From contig NZ_FOQL01000001.1 in assembly GCF_900113745.1 (NCBI RefSeq), positions 744,001 to 808,000 on the forward strand: DNA of 64,000 nt, given 5' to 3'. Each line of letters opens with the position of its first letter. The first letter of the stretch is position 1. Made by a program: the position numbers and the translations under genes. This stretch comes from Pseudomonas guineae (GTDB lineage Bacteria > Pseudomonadota > Gammaproteobacteria > Pseudomonadales > Pseudomonadaceae). Positions 33,989 through 42,292 of this stretch are shown here, one piece after another. Under the pieces are notes generated by a model that saw only the letters and a program-made list of their open reading frames with translations, was not told the origin of the DNA and ran no database searches.

Positions 33989-35155
33989 ATGCCTGCAGCG
34001 CTTATCGTTCTCGCGTTGTCCGCGTTCGCCATTGGCACCACGGAATTCGTCATCATGGGCCTGCTGCCCGAAGTCGCCGGCGACCTTGGTGTATCGATTC
34101 CCGGCGCCGGCTGGCTGGTCACCGGTTACGCCCTCGGCGTGGCCATCGGTGCACCCTTTATGGCGCTGGTCACCTCCAGCTGGCCGCGCAAAGCCGCACT
34201 GCTAACACTGATGAGTATTTTTATCGGCGGCAACCTGTTCTGCGCGCTGGCCAGTGACTACCAGATGCTGATGCTCGCTCGGGTGATCACCGCGCTCTGC
34301 CACGGTGCGTTCTTTGGTATCGGCTCGGTGGTGGCTGCCAGCCTAGTACCGGCGAACCGCCGCGCCTCTGCCGTGGCGCTGATGTTTACCGGCCTGACGC
34401 TGGCCAATGTGCTCGGCGTACCGCTGGGTACCGCCTTGGGACAATACGCCGGCTGGCGCTCGACCTTTTGGGCGGTCACGGTGATCGGCGTGATCGCGTT
34501 AATCGGCCTGTGGCGCGTACTGCCCAACAAAACCGATGAAGTTAAGGCGGATTTTGCCAGCGAAGTGCGCGCCCTGCGCGGTGCCGGCCTGTGGCTGGCA
34601 CTGAGCACTACCGCGTTGTTCTCGGCCTCGATGTTTGCCCTATTCACCTACATTGCGCCGCTACTGGGCGAGGTCACCGGCGTAACACCGAACGGCGTGA
34701 CTTGGACCCTGCTGCTGATCGGCCTCGGCCTGACAGTGGGCAACGTACTCGGCGGTCGCCTGGCCGACCGCAACCTAAAAGCCACCTTGCTCGGCGTGTT
34801 CGTCACCATGGTCGTGGTCTCCACTGTTTTTAGCTGGACCAGCCAAGCGCTGATCCCGGCCGAAATCACCCTGTTCCTCTGGGCCATCGCTGCCTTTGCT
34901 GCCGTGCCGGCCTTGCAGGTCAACGTAGTGGCCTTTGGCAGCGGCGCACCGAACCTGGTATCGACCCTGAATATTGGTGCCTTCAACCTCGGCAACGCAT
35001 TGGGTGCATGGGTTGGCGGCCTAGTGATAGCCGAAGGTTTCGGCCTCACAAGCGTGCCCTTGGCTGCCGCCATCCTGGCTGTGCTGGCGTTAGTCGCCAC
35101 CCTACTGACTTTCAACACCCGCGCCCCTAAAACCGAACTTGCACTCACCGAATAA
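33989..35155 (+). CDS. MFS transporter (AraJ/DHA1 type)
   Basis: A 388-residue major facilitator transporter with about twelve hydrophobic segments. It opens LSAFAIGTTEFVIMGLLPEVAGDLGVS, the standard start of the DHA1 drug-efflux/AraJ subgroup, and keeps the GTALGQYAGWRSTFW motif C region at the end of the fifth helix, which marks antiporters. It therefore probably exports a small hydrophobic molecule using the proton gradient. The ATG at 33989 follows TAGGAG. It lies 42 bases after the ArsR-type gene and 17 bases before xenB, so the unit looks like detoxification by export plus reduction. Confidence 0.88.
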   Translation: MPAALIVLALSAFAIGTTEFVIMGLLPEVAGDLGVSIPGAGWLVTGYALGVAIGAPFMALVTSSWPRKAALLTLMSIFIGGNLFCALASDYQMLMLARVITALCHGAFFGIGSVVAASLVPANRRASAVALMFTGLTLANVLGVPLGTALGQYAGWRSTFWAVTVIGVIALIGLWRVLPNKTDEVKADFASEVRALRGAGLWLALSTTALFSASMFALFTYIAPLLGEVTGVTPNGVTWTLLLIGLGLTVGNVLGGRLADRNLKATLLGVFVTMVVVSTVFSWTSQALIPAEITLFLWAIAAFAAVPALQVNVVAFGSGAPNLVSTLNIGAFNLGNALGAWVGGLVIAEGFGLTSVPLAAAILAVLALVATLLTFNTRAPKTELALTE

Positions 35156-35172
35156 CCTGAGAGGACCGTCCC

Positions 35173-36222
35173 ATGACCACACTTTTCGACCCCATCAAAA
35201 TCGGCGACCTTGAGCTGAACAACCGCATCATCATGGCCCCGCTGACCCGCTGCCGCGCCGACGAAGGCCGCGTACCCAACGCCTTGATGGCCGAGTACTA
35301 CGTGCAACGCGCCAGCGCCGGCCTGATCATCAGCGAAGCCACTGCGGTCACGCCGATGGGCGTCGGCTACCCGGACACCCCCGGCATCTGGTCGGACGAA
35401 CAAGTGCGCGGCTGGAGCAATATCACCAAGGCTGTGCATGCCGCTGGCAGTAAGATCGTCTTGCAACTGTGGCACGTCGGCCGTGTTTCCGACCCGGTTT
35501 ACCTGAATGGCCAGCTGCCGGTAGCGCCAAGTGCCATCCAGCCGGCTGGCCACGTCAGCCTGATTCGCCCGATGAAGGACTACGTCACCCCGCGCGCGCT
35601 GGAAACAGAAGAAATCGCCGACATCGTCGACGCCTATCGCCTGGGTGCTGAAAACGCCAAAGCCGCAGGTTTCGATGGCGTGGAAATCCACGGTGCCAAT
35701 GGTTACCTGCTCGACCAGTTCCTGCAGAGCAGCACCAACCAGCGCAGTGACCGCTACGGCGGCAGCTTAGAAAACCGCGCACGCTTGCTGCTGGAAGTCA
35801 CTGATGCGGCGATTGAAGTCTGGGGCGCTGGTCGTGTAGGCATGCACCTGGCTCCGCGTGCCGACGCGCATGACATGGGTGACGCCAATCGTGCCGAAAC
35901 CTTCACCTACGTCGCGCGCGAGCTGGGCAAACGTGGCATTGCCTTTATCTGCGCCCGGGAGAAAGAAGCCGACGACAGCCTGTCGCCAAGCTTGAAGGAA
36001 GCTTTCGGCGGCGTGTTTATCGCTAACGAGCGTTTTACAAAAGATCAGGCCAACGCCTGGCTGCAAAGCGGCAAAGCCGATGCCGTGGCCTTCGGTATTC
36101 CGTTTATCGCCAATCCAGACCTGCCAGCACGCCTGGCGCAAGACGCCGAACTGAACACCCCGCACCCAGAAACCTTCTACGGCTCCGGCCCAGTCGGCTA
36201 CCTCGACTACCCAACGCTGTAA
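35173..36222 (+). CDS. xenB: Old Yellow Enzyme-family reductase (XenB-like)
   Basis: A 349-residue FMN-dependent ene-reductase close to Pseudomonas XenB and E. coli NemA. FMN and substrate sites are visible: NRIIMAPLTRCRA near the N-terminus, LQLWHVGRVS (about 97-106), and HGANGYLLDQFLQSS with SDRYGGS (about 178-205). These enzymes use NADPH to reduce activated alkenes and nitro compounds such as nitroglycerin. It ends the arsR-MFS-xenB unit. Two hairpins follow. The natural substrate is unknown, but a common reactive inducer for all three genes is a reasonable inference. Confidence 0.9.
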   Translation: MTTLFDPIKIGDLELNNRIIMAPLTRCRADEGRVPNALMAEYYVQRASAGLIISEATAVTPMGVGYPDTPGIWSDEQVRGWSNITKAVHAAGSKIVLQLWHVGRVSDPVYLNGQLPVAPSAIQPAGHVSLIRPMKDYVTPRALETEEIADIVDAYRLGAENAKAAGFDGVEIHGANGYLLDQFLQSSTNQRSDRYGGSLENRARLLLEVTDAAIEVWGAGRVGMHLAPRADAHDMGDANRAETFTYVARELGKRGIAFICAREKEADDSLSPSLKEAFGGVFIANERFTKDQANAWLQSGKADAVAFGIPFIANPDLPARLAQDAELNTPHPETFYGSGPVGYLDYPTL

Positions 36223-36244
36223 GCCAAGTGACTAGCCGCCTCAA

Positions 36245-36302
36245 GCCTGGAATCGAATAGGTTCCAGGCCTGAAAACGCCCGGTGCATTGCATCGGGCGT
36301 TT
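36245..36302 (+). terminator. Two tandem hairpins after xenB
   Basis: The first stem is GCCTGGAA / TTCCAGGC (36245-36269). The second is a 14-bp stem with one G-T pair, AAACGCCCGGTGCA / TGCATCGGGCGTTT (36274-36302), ending in TTT. The second probably terminates the arsR-MFS-xenB transcript. Confidence 0.6.
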
Positions 36303-36621
36303 CAAATGCCCCATGCTCCGCCGTCATCTACACGAAAAACTTGCTGCGCAAAGCCCCCTATTGCGGGTCAGTACGACACTGACTGGCGCTACGACGTGGT
36401 GATCAGTGACAGCAAGACGCTTGCCAGCTTAGTTGCTCGCTTGCCTCCGCTCATGACCCGAACCAAATGCGTGCAAACCAGTCATGATCTGCCCCGTTGC
36501 AGACCACCCTGTTCACTTGTCACAAAAATTTGTCTGAAAAAATAGATAAACCCGCACTTCATTGTGCAGATTGCACAGCTATCCTTGTCCTTCTCGCCCA
36601 GGCATATGCCCCTGTATAAAG

Positions 36622-36637
36622 TGGCACGTTGCCTGCA
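36622..36637 (+). promoter_or_regulatory. Sigma-54 promoter of codB-pucR-codA
   Basis: TGGCACGTTGCCTGCA matches the sigma-54 consensus TGGCACG-N4-TTGCA at 11 of 12 fixed positions, with GG and GC exactly ten bases apart. The predicted start is near 36648, about 25 bases before the codB ATG. Confidence 0.75.
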
Positions 36638-36672
36638 ATCGCCAGGTTCTTACCCACTCTGGAGAGATGGAC

Positions 36673-37947
36673 ATGAGCCAAGCCCCGCAAGACAGCGACT
36701 ACCCCCTGAGTGAAGTGCCAAGTGGCGCGCGCAAAGGACTGCTATCAACCTCCGTTCTGCTGTTCGGCTTCACCTTCTTTACCGCCACTATGTTTGCCGG
36801 CGGCAAGATTGGCATGGCCTTCGACTTCAAAACCCTCATATGGGCCGCCGTGCTCGGTAACTTGCTGCTTGGGCTTTATGCGGCCGCACTGGGCCTGATC
36901 GCCTGCCGTAGCGGTCTCAACTCGGTGCTAATGGGGCGTTTCTGCTTCGGCGAGATGGGCAGCAAACTGTCAGACTTCCTCCTCGGCTTCACGCAAATTG
37001 GCTGGTATGCCTGGGGTACTGCGACCATTGCTCTGGTGCTGGTACGCCTACTCGGCCTGCCCGAGGGGCTGACTATTCCGCTAATGGTGCTGTTTGGCTT
37101 CGGCTTCTGCATCACCGCCTTTATTGGCTACCGTGGCCTTGACCTGCTGTCACGTGTGGCGGTGCCGGCGATGCTGGTTCTGCTGGTTTCATCGCTGTGG
37201 ATTGCTACGCGTGATGCAGGTGGCTGGACAGCATTGCTGGCCATCGAGCCCAAGGACAGCATGACGCTGAGCATGGCCATCACCCTGGTCTTCGGCACCT
37301 TCGTCAGCGGCGCGACCCAGGCCACCAACTGGACCCGCTTCGCCAAAAGCGGCCGCGTGGCGGTGTTTTCGAGCCTGATCGGCTTCTTTATCGGCAACGG
37401 TTTGATGATCATCGCCGGTGCCTATGGGGCCATCGTTTACCAACAGCCTGATGTGGTTGAAGTGCTGGTACTGCAAGGCTTATCCATGGCCGCCGTGGTG
37501 ATGCTGTTCCTTAATCTGTGGACCACTCAGGACAACACCATCTACAACTTCGCCGCTGCCGGCTGCAACATGCTGCGCACAGACCGCCGCAAAACCGTGA
37601 CCATGGTCGGCGCAGGCATCGGCACCCTGCTGGCCATCGGCGGCATGTACGAAATGCTGATTCCGTTCCTGATCCTGCTTGGCTCGATCATTCCGCCCAT
37701 CGGCGGGGTGATCATGGCTAACTATTTTTACTGCCATAAACAGCACTACCCGAAACTGGCCGAGGCGCAATTACCGGCCTTCAACTGGACAGGGCTTGGC
37801 GCCTACCTAATCGGTGCAGTGTGCGCGTACCTATCGCCCTGGGTGGCCCCCATCGTTGGCATTGTGGTCGGCGCGCTTGCTCATATCGTGCTGTTTGAAG
37901 TGCAACGTGCGTTGAGCGGTCAACTGCAGGCCAAAGCCAACCCATGA
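36673..37947 (+). CDS. codB: Cytosine permease CodB
   Basis: A 424-residue permease of the nucleobase:cation symporter-1 family, with about twelve membrane segments. It brings cytosine into the cell. Family features include the FGFTFFTATMFAGGKIGMAF stretch in the first helix, GFTQIGWYAWG and TQATNWTRFAKS. I choose the ATG at 36673, eight bases after GGAG; an ATG two codons earlier lies only two bases from it. Its stop overlaps the pucR start (ATGA). With codA it forms a cytosine-use operon behind a sigma-54 promoter, so control by nitrogen supply is likely. Confidence 0.92.
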   Translation: MSQAPQDSDYPLSEVPSGARKGLLSTSVLLFGFTFFTATMFAGGKIGMAFDFKTLIWAAVLGNLLLGLYAAALGLIACRSGLNSVLMGRFCFGEMGSKLSDFLLGFTQIGWYAWGTATIALVLVRLLGLPEGLTIPLMVLFGFGFCITAFIGYRGLDLLSRVAVPAMLVLLVSSLWIATRDAGGWTALLAIEPKDSMTLSMAITLVFGTFVSGATQATNWTRFAKSGRVAVFSSLIGFFIGNGLMIIAGAYGAIVYQQPDVVEVLVLQGLSMAAVVMLFLNLWTTQDNTIYNFAAAGCNMLRTDRRKTVTMVGAGIGTLLAIGGMYEMLIPFLILLGSIIPPIGGVIMANYFYCHKQHYPKLAEAQLPAFNWTGLGAYLIGAVCAYLSPWVAPIVGIVVGALAHIVLFEVQRALSGQLQAKANP

Positions 37948-39185
37948 GCCTACGCGTGGCTGACGTACTCGCCCTCCCCGGCCTGCAAAGTCTGCAATTG
38001 CGGGCCGGCGCTGCCGGGCTGGACAACCCGGTACGCTGGCCATACGTGGCCGAGAACGAAGGTATTGCCGATTGGGTGATGGGCGGCGAGCTGATTTTCG
38101 TGACCGGCATCAACCATCCGCGTAACGAAGCCAACCTGCTGCAGCTGGTGCGTGAAGGCCACCAGCGGGTGGTCGCCGGCCTGGTCATTCTGACCGGTGA
38201 GGAGTTTATCCAGCACATCCCCCGCTCGGTGATCGACGAGGCCGAGCACCTCGGCCTCCCTCTACTGGAGCAGCCCTACCAGTTAAAAATGGTCATCGTC
38301 ACCCAGGCCATCGGTACGGCCTTGGTCGAGGAGCAAGTGCTCGGCCGCTCGCGCCAGCATGTGCTGGAACAGCTATTGGAGGGCGACTATCGCTCGCTGG
38401 ATGTGCTGCTGCAGCGCGCCGATAACCTGCGTCTACCCCTGGCGGTGCCGCGGCAGGTTGCCCTGTTCAAGCTCGACGGTGGCGAGCGTTTATTCAGCAC
38501 CGAACCGCCAGATCAAGCTGAACGTCAGCTGCAAAGCCACCGCCAGCAACTGCAACGCCAGTTAGAACAGAGCCTGAGTGAACTCGGTGACGCCCTGGCA
38601 CCAATCTGCCAAGGCGAGCACTGGATCGCCTTGCTACCCGCCCGCGACAGCCAACACGAGCAACGCAACCGACGCACCATGATGAAACTACTGGAGCAGC
38701 TCAATCAGCAACTGGCGCCGCTGCGCCTGTTTCTCGGCCTAAGCGACGGCGATCACCGCCCTGAACGCTATGCCCACGGCCTAAGTGAAGCGCGCCAAGC
38801 CTTAGTCGCGGCGCAATCGTTCCCCGAGCGCCTGGGGCTGTGCAGCTTCAACGAACTGGGCGTGCTTGAATTGCTCGGCGCAATTCGTGATCGCACCCTG
38901 CTCGACCGCTTCGTCGAAAACATACTCGGCGCCCTGATTGGCGATGATTCGCGCCACGAGCCCGTGCTAATGCCAACCCTGGAAGCCTGGTTCCATGAGA
39001 ATGGCAACTTGGCCCTAGCCGCCCAACGTCTGGCGGTACACCGCAATACCCTGAGCCATCGATTACAACGTATCGAAGCCCTGACCGGCTGTTCATTCGA
39101 CGATCCGCATGATCGCCTGAACATCGCCGTAGCCCTGCAAATCTGGCGACTCTCACCGCCGCGAAGTACAAGGAATAGTGGATGA
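37944..39185 (+). CDS. PucR-family transcription regulator
   Basis: A 413-residue PucR-type regulator. The N-terminal PucR domain is at about 5-120 (VADVLALPGLQSLQL; YVAENEGIADWVMGGELIFVTG), and the C-terminal helix-turn-helix at about 345-400 (FHENGNLALAAQRLAVHRNTLSHRLQRIEALTG). PucR proteins control purine or pyrimidine catabolism, usually responding to a pathway metabolite. This gene sits inside the operon, overlapping codB and codA by ATGA at each end, so it is co-translated with the permease and deaminase it probably controls. It has no enhancer-binding AAA+ domain, so it is not itself the activator of the sigma-54 promoter. Confidence 0.9.
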   Translation: MSLRVADVLALPGLQSLQLRAGAAGLDNPVRWPYVAENEGIADWVMGGELIFVTGINHPRNEANLLQLVREGHQRVVAGLVILTGEEFIQHIPRSVIDEAEHLGLPLLEQPYQLKMVIVTQAIGTALVEEQVLGRSRQHVLEQLLEGDYRSLDVLLQRADNLRLPLAVPRQVALFKLDGGERLFSTEPPDQAERQLQSHRQQLQRQLEQSLSELGDALAPICQGEHWIALLPARDSQHEQRNRRTMMKLLEQLNQQLAPLRLFLGLSDGDHRPERYAHGLSEARQALVAAQSFPERLGLCSFNELGVLELLGAIRDRTLLDRFVENILGALIGDDSRHEPVLMPTLEAWFHENGNLALAAQRLAVHRNTLSHRLQRIEALTGCSFDDPHDRLNIAVALQIWRLSPPRSTRNSG

Positions 39186-40420
39186 ACATCGTCAACGCCC
39201 GCCTACGCAAACAACCCGGCCTGTACCGCATCGAACTGGACGGTGAGCGCATTGCCGCGATCATCGAACAACCAGCCCTCGTCGCGGCGAATGCCAACGA
39301 CCTGGACGCTGCCGGTAATCTGGTGACGGCGCCCTTTATCGAGCCGCACATTCACCTCGACGCTACCCTCACCGCCGGCGAGCCGGCCTGGAATATGAGC
39401 GGTACGCTGTTTGAAGGGATTGAGCTGTGGGGTGAGCGCAAGGCGTTAGTCACCCATGAAGACACCAAGCAGCGTGCGCGCAAGACCATCGACATGCTGG
39501 TCGACCATGGCATTCAGCACGTGCGCACCCACGTCGACGTGACCGACCCGACGCTCGCCGCGCTCAAGGCAATGGTCGAGGTGCGCGACGAAGTGCGTCA
39601 CCTGATCGACTTGCAGATTGTTGCCTTCCCCCAAGAAGGCATCGAGTCGTTCGCCAACGGCCGCGCGTTGATGGAGCAGGCGATAGCCCTCGGCGCCGAT
39701 GTGGTGGGCGGTATTCCGCACTTTGAGAACACCCGTGAGCAGGGCGTCAGCTCGATCAAATTCCTGATGGACCTGGCCGAACGCACCGGCTGCCTGGTGG
39801 ATGTGCATTGCGACGAAACCGATGATCCGCACTCGCGCTTTCTCGAAGTGCTGGCCGAGGAAGCACGCGTGCGCGGCATGGGTGAGCGCGTTACCGCCAG
39901 CCACACCACGGCCATGGGCTCTTACGACAACGCTTATTGCTCGAAGCTGTTTCGCCTGCTCAAGCAATCGAAGATCAACTTTATCTCCTGCCCCACCGAG
40001 AGCATCCACCTGCAGGGTCGCTTCGACAGCTTCCCCAAGCGCCGCGGTCTGACTCGCGTGGCGGAGCTTGACCGGGCGGGGATGAACGTCTGCCTGGCGC
40101 AGGACTCCATCGTCGACCCTTGGTACCCACTGGGTAACGGCAACATTCTGCGTATTCTCGAAGCCGGCCTGCACATCTGCCACATGCTCGGTTACGACGA
40201 CCTGCAGCGCTGCCTGGACTTCATCACCGACCACAGCGCGAAAACCCTGAACCTGGGCGAGCGCTATGGATTGGCGGTAGGACGCCCAGCGAATTTGCTG
40301 GTGCTGTCCGCGCCTGACGACTACGAAATGCTCCGTAGCCAAGGCCACGCGCTGGTTTCGATCCGTGCCGGCAAGGTACTGATGCAGCGCACACCGGCGC
40401 AGATCAACCGCCTCGGCTAG
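39182..40420 (+). CDS. codA: Cytosine deaminase CodA
   Basis: A 412-residue amidohydrolase that converts cytosine to uracil and ammonia. Metal and catalytic residues align with E. coli CodA at a constant offset of five: His56 and His58 in EPHIHLD, His209 and Glu212 in VDVHCDET, His241 in ASHTTAM and Asp308 in AQDS. Length is close to the 427 residues of E. coli CodA. The start overlaps the pucR stop as ATGA. Released ammonia feeds nitrogen metabolism, which fits the sigma-54 promoter. It converges on a membrane fusion protein remnant only three bases away. Confidence 0.95.
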   Translation: MNIVNARLRKQPGLYRIELDGERIAAIIEQPALVAANANDLDAAGNLVTAPFIEPHIHLDATLTAGEPAWNMSGTLFEGIELWGERKALVTHEDTKQRARKTIDMLVDHGIQHVRTHVDVTDPTLAALKAMVEVRDEVRHLIDLQIVAFPQEGIESFANGRALMEQAIALGADVVGGIPHFENTREQGVSSIKFLMDLAERTGCLVDVHCDETDDPHSRFLEVLAEEARVRGMGERVTASHTTAMGSYDNAYCSKLFRLLKQSKINFISCPTESIHLQGRFDSFPKRRGLTRVAELDRAGMNVCLAQDSIVDPWYPLGNGNILRILEAGLHICHMLGYDDLQRCLDFITDHSAKTLNLGERYGLAVGRPANLLVLSAPDDYEMLRSQGHALVSIRAGKVLMQRTPAQINRLG

Positions 40421-40423
40421 GCC

Positions 40424-40812
40424 TTAATCACGCGGGGCTGGCGGGTCAACCCTAACGCGGGCCGACATCCCCGCACTCAGGGGTACATTCTGCGGCAGGC
40501 TCTGCAGCTCGATACGCACCGGAATCCGTTGAGCCAAACGCACCCAGTTGAAGGTGGGCTCAACGTTGGCCAACAGCTGCGCATCCACCACTGAGTTACG
40601 GTCGGTGATGCTGCAGCTGATGCTTTGCACCTTGCCCTGCAGCGGCTCGTTGCTGCTCATCAAGATCACCTCGGCCGCCGCACCGACTTGAATGCCGGGT
40701 AATTTGGTTTCCTCAAAATAGGCCTGCACATAGTTGCCCTGAGCCAATTGCAAGTTGGTGACCTGGCCGTCACGCGGGGCACGAACTTCGCTGCGCTGCA
40801 GATACTGAAAGC
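40424..40812 (-). pseudogene. Remnant of a HlyD/EmrA-type membrane fusion protein
   Basis: Only the C-terminal third of a HlyD-family periplasmic adaptor remains: QRSEVRAPRDGQVTN, then QLAQGNYVQAY, a beta-barrel stretch and an ending MSARVRVDPPAPRD. Family members have about 350 residues with an N-terminal membrane helix and a coiled-coil hairpin; none of that is present. Upstream the frame is open to a stop near 40866 but reads nonsense and has no ATG, GTG or TTG before the conserved part. The break coincides with an inverted repeat at 40810-40831. The gene is most likely dead, left by a deletion. Confidence 0.75.
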
Positions 40813-40831
40813 GCGCAATTATTCGCGCGCT
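40810..40831. repeat. Short inverted repeat at the pseudogene break
   Basis: AGCGCGC and GCGCGCT form a 7-bp perfect inverted repeat with an 8-base A/T-rich spacer. It lies exactly where similarity to the fusion protein ends, and also downstream of the coiled-coil gene, so it may act as a hairpin terminator. Confidence 0.5.
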
Positions 40832-40885
40832 ACAGCGGGCGCCACTGCAACAGACGACCCGCGCTCAGCCAATTCGCAAAGCGCC

Positions 40886-41731
40886 TCAGCGGGCGTCGAT
40901 CTGCTGTTGCAGGTTCTGCACCTGGGCCTGCAGGGTGTTGATATTGCGGGTCATCTGCGCGCGGAAGGCGTCAAACTCAGCCGTGCTGTTACCGGCGGAA
41001 CGGGTTTCCAGGTCACCTTTAACCACCAGCAGATCCTGCTCCAGACGAGCGATAGCCTGGTTAGGGTTACCGAGTTTCTTCAATGCCGCTACATCAGCGC
41101 TCAACCCGGCCACCTTCTCATCGAGCTTGGCTTGAGCCGCCAAGGCGCTTTTCAGGCTGGCCTGTTCTTTTGTCAGCGCTGCCTGCTCGCTACTGAGTTT
41201 GTTGAGCGTGGCTTCCAGCTTTGCGCCACCCCCTTCCTGGCCCTTAAGTTGCACAGCCAGTTGCTCAAGGCGTTTGCTTTGCTCGCTCTGCTGACTGCTC
41301 GCACCTTGCTCGCGCTTGCCCAACTCTACCAGTTGGCTTTCCAGCTGCTTAACGCGCAGCTTCAGCGCTTCGCTGCCGCTGGTCACCGAAGACTCAGTGG
41401 CCACCACTTTGCCGGAAATATCCTGAATCCGCCCCGCCGCTTCCTCGCTGATCCGCGCGAAGCTCTCCTGGGTGGCCACCAGTTGCTGCTCCATCAGGCT
41501 GATCTGCTGAAAGCTCCACCAGCCGAGCCCGCCCAAGGCAATCATCAACGCGCCAACCAGCGCCCACAGCGGGCCCGTGCTGGCCGGCTTGATCGGTGCA
41601 GCCGTGGCAGTACGGCCATAGCCACTGCCGCGTGGGGAGTCTGGGTGATCGGTCGCATACTCATCGTGATCGCGCTGTTCTGCCCGCAGGCTAGGCACGT
41701 GATCGAGTTCGTCGTGGGCATCGTTACGCAT
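40886..41731 (-). CDS. Single-pass membrane protein with long coiled coil
   Basis: A 281-residue protein of unknown function. A polar N-terminal region (1-50, rich in Asp, His and Arg) is followed by one transmembrane helix (about 53-75, GPLWALVGALMIALGGLGWW) and then an almost entirely helical coiled coil to the C-terminus (repeated Leu/Gln/Glu patterns such as VKQLESQLVELGKRE and LQAQVQNLQQQIDAR). This gives a cytoplasmic tail and a long periplasmic rod. Similar Pseudomonas proteins carry uninformative labels. The ATG at 41731 has AAGG upstream. It is divergent from the small gene at 41980. Confidence 0.8.
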   Translation of the reverse strand: MRNDAHDELDHVPSLRAEQRDHDEYATDHPDSPRGSGYGRTATAAPIKPASTGPLWALVGALMIALGGLGWWSFQQISLMEQQLVATQESFARISEEAAGRIQDISGKVVATESSVTSGSEALKLRVKQLESQLVELGKREQGASSQQSEQSKRLEQLAVQLKGQEGGGAKLEATLNKLSSEQAALTKEQASLKSALAAQAKLDEKVAGLSADVAALKKLGNPNQAIARLEQDLLVVKGDLETRSAGNSTAEFDAFRAQMTRNINTLQAQVQNLQQQIDAR

Positions 41732-41979
41732 GGGTCAACCTTCAAGAAAGCGCGGGGGTCACAAATGCGGCGCAGTATAACGGTTCGCGCGCAACGCTTC
41801 AGTGTCGCGCCAAGTCGGGGCGAAACGCACTGACCAAGGGCACGGCACAGGTCATCGACACGCTGCAACCTGCGCAGTTCCGCAGACGCTGGACTGGTAT
41901 GCGCTTTGCAGTCACAGACTGGCGACATCGGCGCAACATCAGGGCATGCAGTCCAGCGGCAATAACGGGGGAAAGGTTG

Positions 41980-42291
41980 ATGGAGCTAAACAGAGAAGTA
42001 TTGGACTGTATGAAGAGCCTGCGCCGTCGGCTGCGAGAAGAGCTGGCGCTGGACATTCGCCTGAGCCAGCCAGACGCGATCAACAGCATGCTCAGCGCCT
42101 GTCTCACCTCAAGCAACGAGGAAACCCGCCGACTGGGGCAGCTGCTCGCCCAGTACAGCGACCGCCCTTTCGCGCCGGCCGGCGCCGCACCGCGCATGCA
42201 GGCCGGGCACCCACTATTGGTGGAAGAGCATGCGCCTCGGCCGACCAGTGACTCGGTGCGCATGTACCGCGGCCAACGCGTCTACGCCTGA
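41980..42291 (+). CDS. Small protein of unknown function
   Basis: A 103-residue protein I do not recognise. Residues 1-60 look helical and charged (MELNREVLDCMKSLRRRLREEL), while the C-terminal part is Pro/Ala-rich and ends RMYRGQRVYA. The ATG at 41980 is preceded by GGGGGAAAGG and fits better than the upstream frame from 41899. There is no signal peptide or membrane segment. It stands between a coiled-coil membrane protein gene (divergent) and an epimerase gene (convergent, one base between stops), so context gives no function. Confidence 0.6.
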   Translation: MELNREVLDCMKSLRRRLREELALDIRLSQPDAINSMLSACLTSSNEETRRLGQLLAQYSDRPFAPAGAAPRMQAGHPLLVEEHAPRPTSDSVRMYRGQRVYA

Positions 42292-42292
42292 G

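Larger units (their letters stand above)
36223..36672 (+). other. Gene-free region between xenB and codB
   Basis: About 450 bases without a convincing gene. It holds two hairpins after xenB, a GCAC-N6-GTGC element at 36554-36567 and the sigma-54 promoter of codB at 36622-36637. The short open frame at 36288-36545 lacks a ribosome site and a recognisable product. Confidence 0.6.

Noticed and set aside
34648-35691. 347-residue open frame on the minus strand
   Set aside because: Antisense across the MFS and xenB genes, both clearly real.
36288-36545. 85-residue open frame between xenB and codB
   Set aside because: No ribosome site, overlaps the terminator hairpin and reads as low-quality protein.
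39446-40348. 300-residue open frame on the minus strand
   Set aside because: Antisense to codA, whose active site is fully conserved; no ribosome site or family resemblance.
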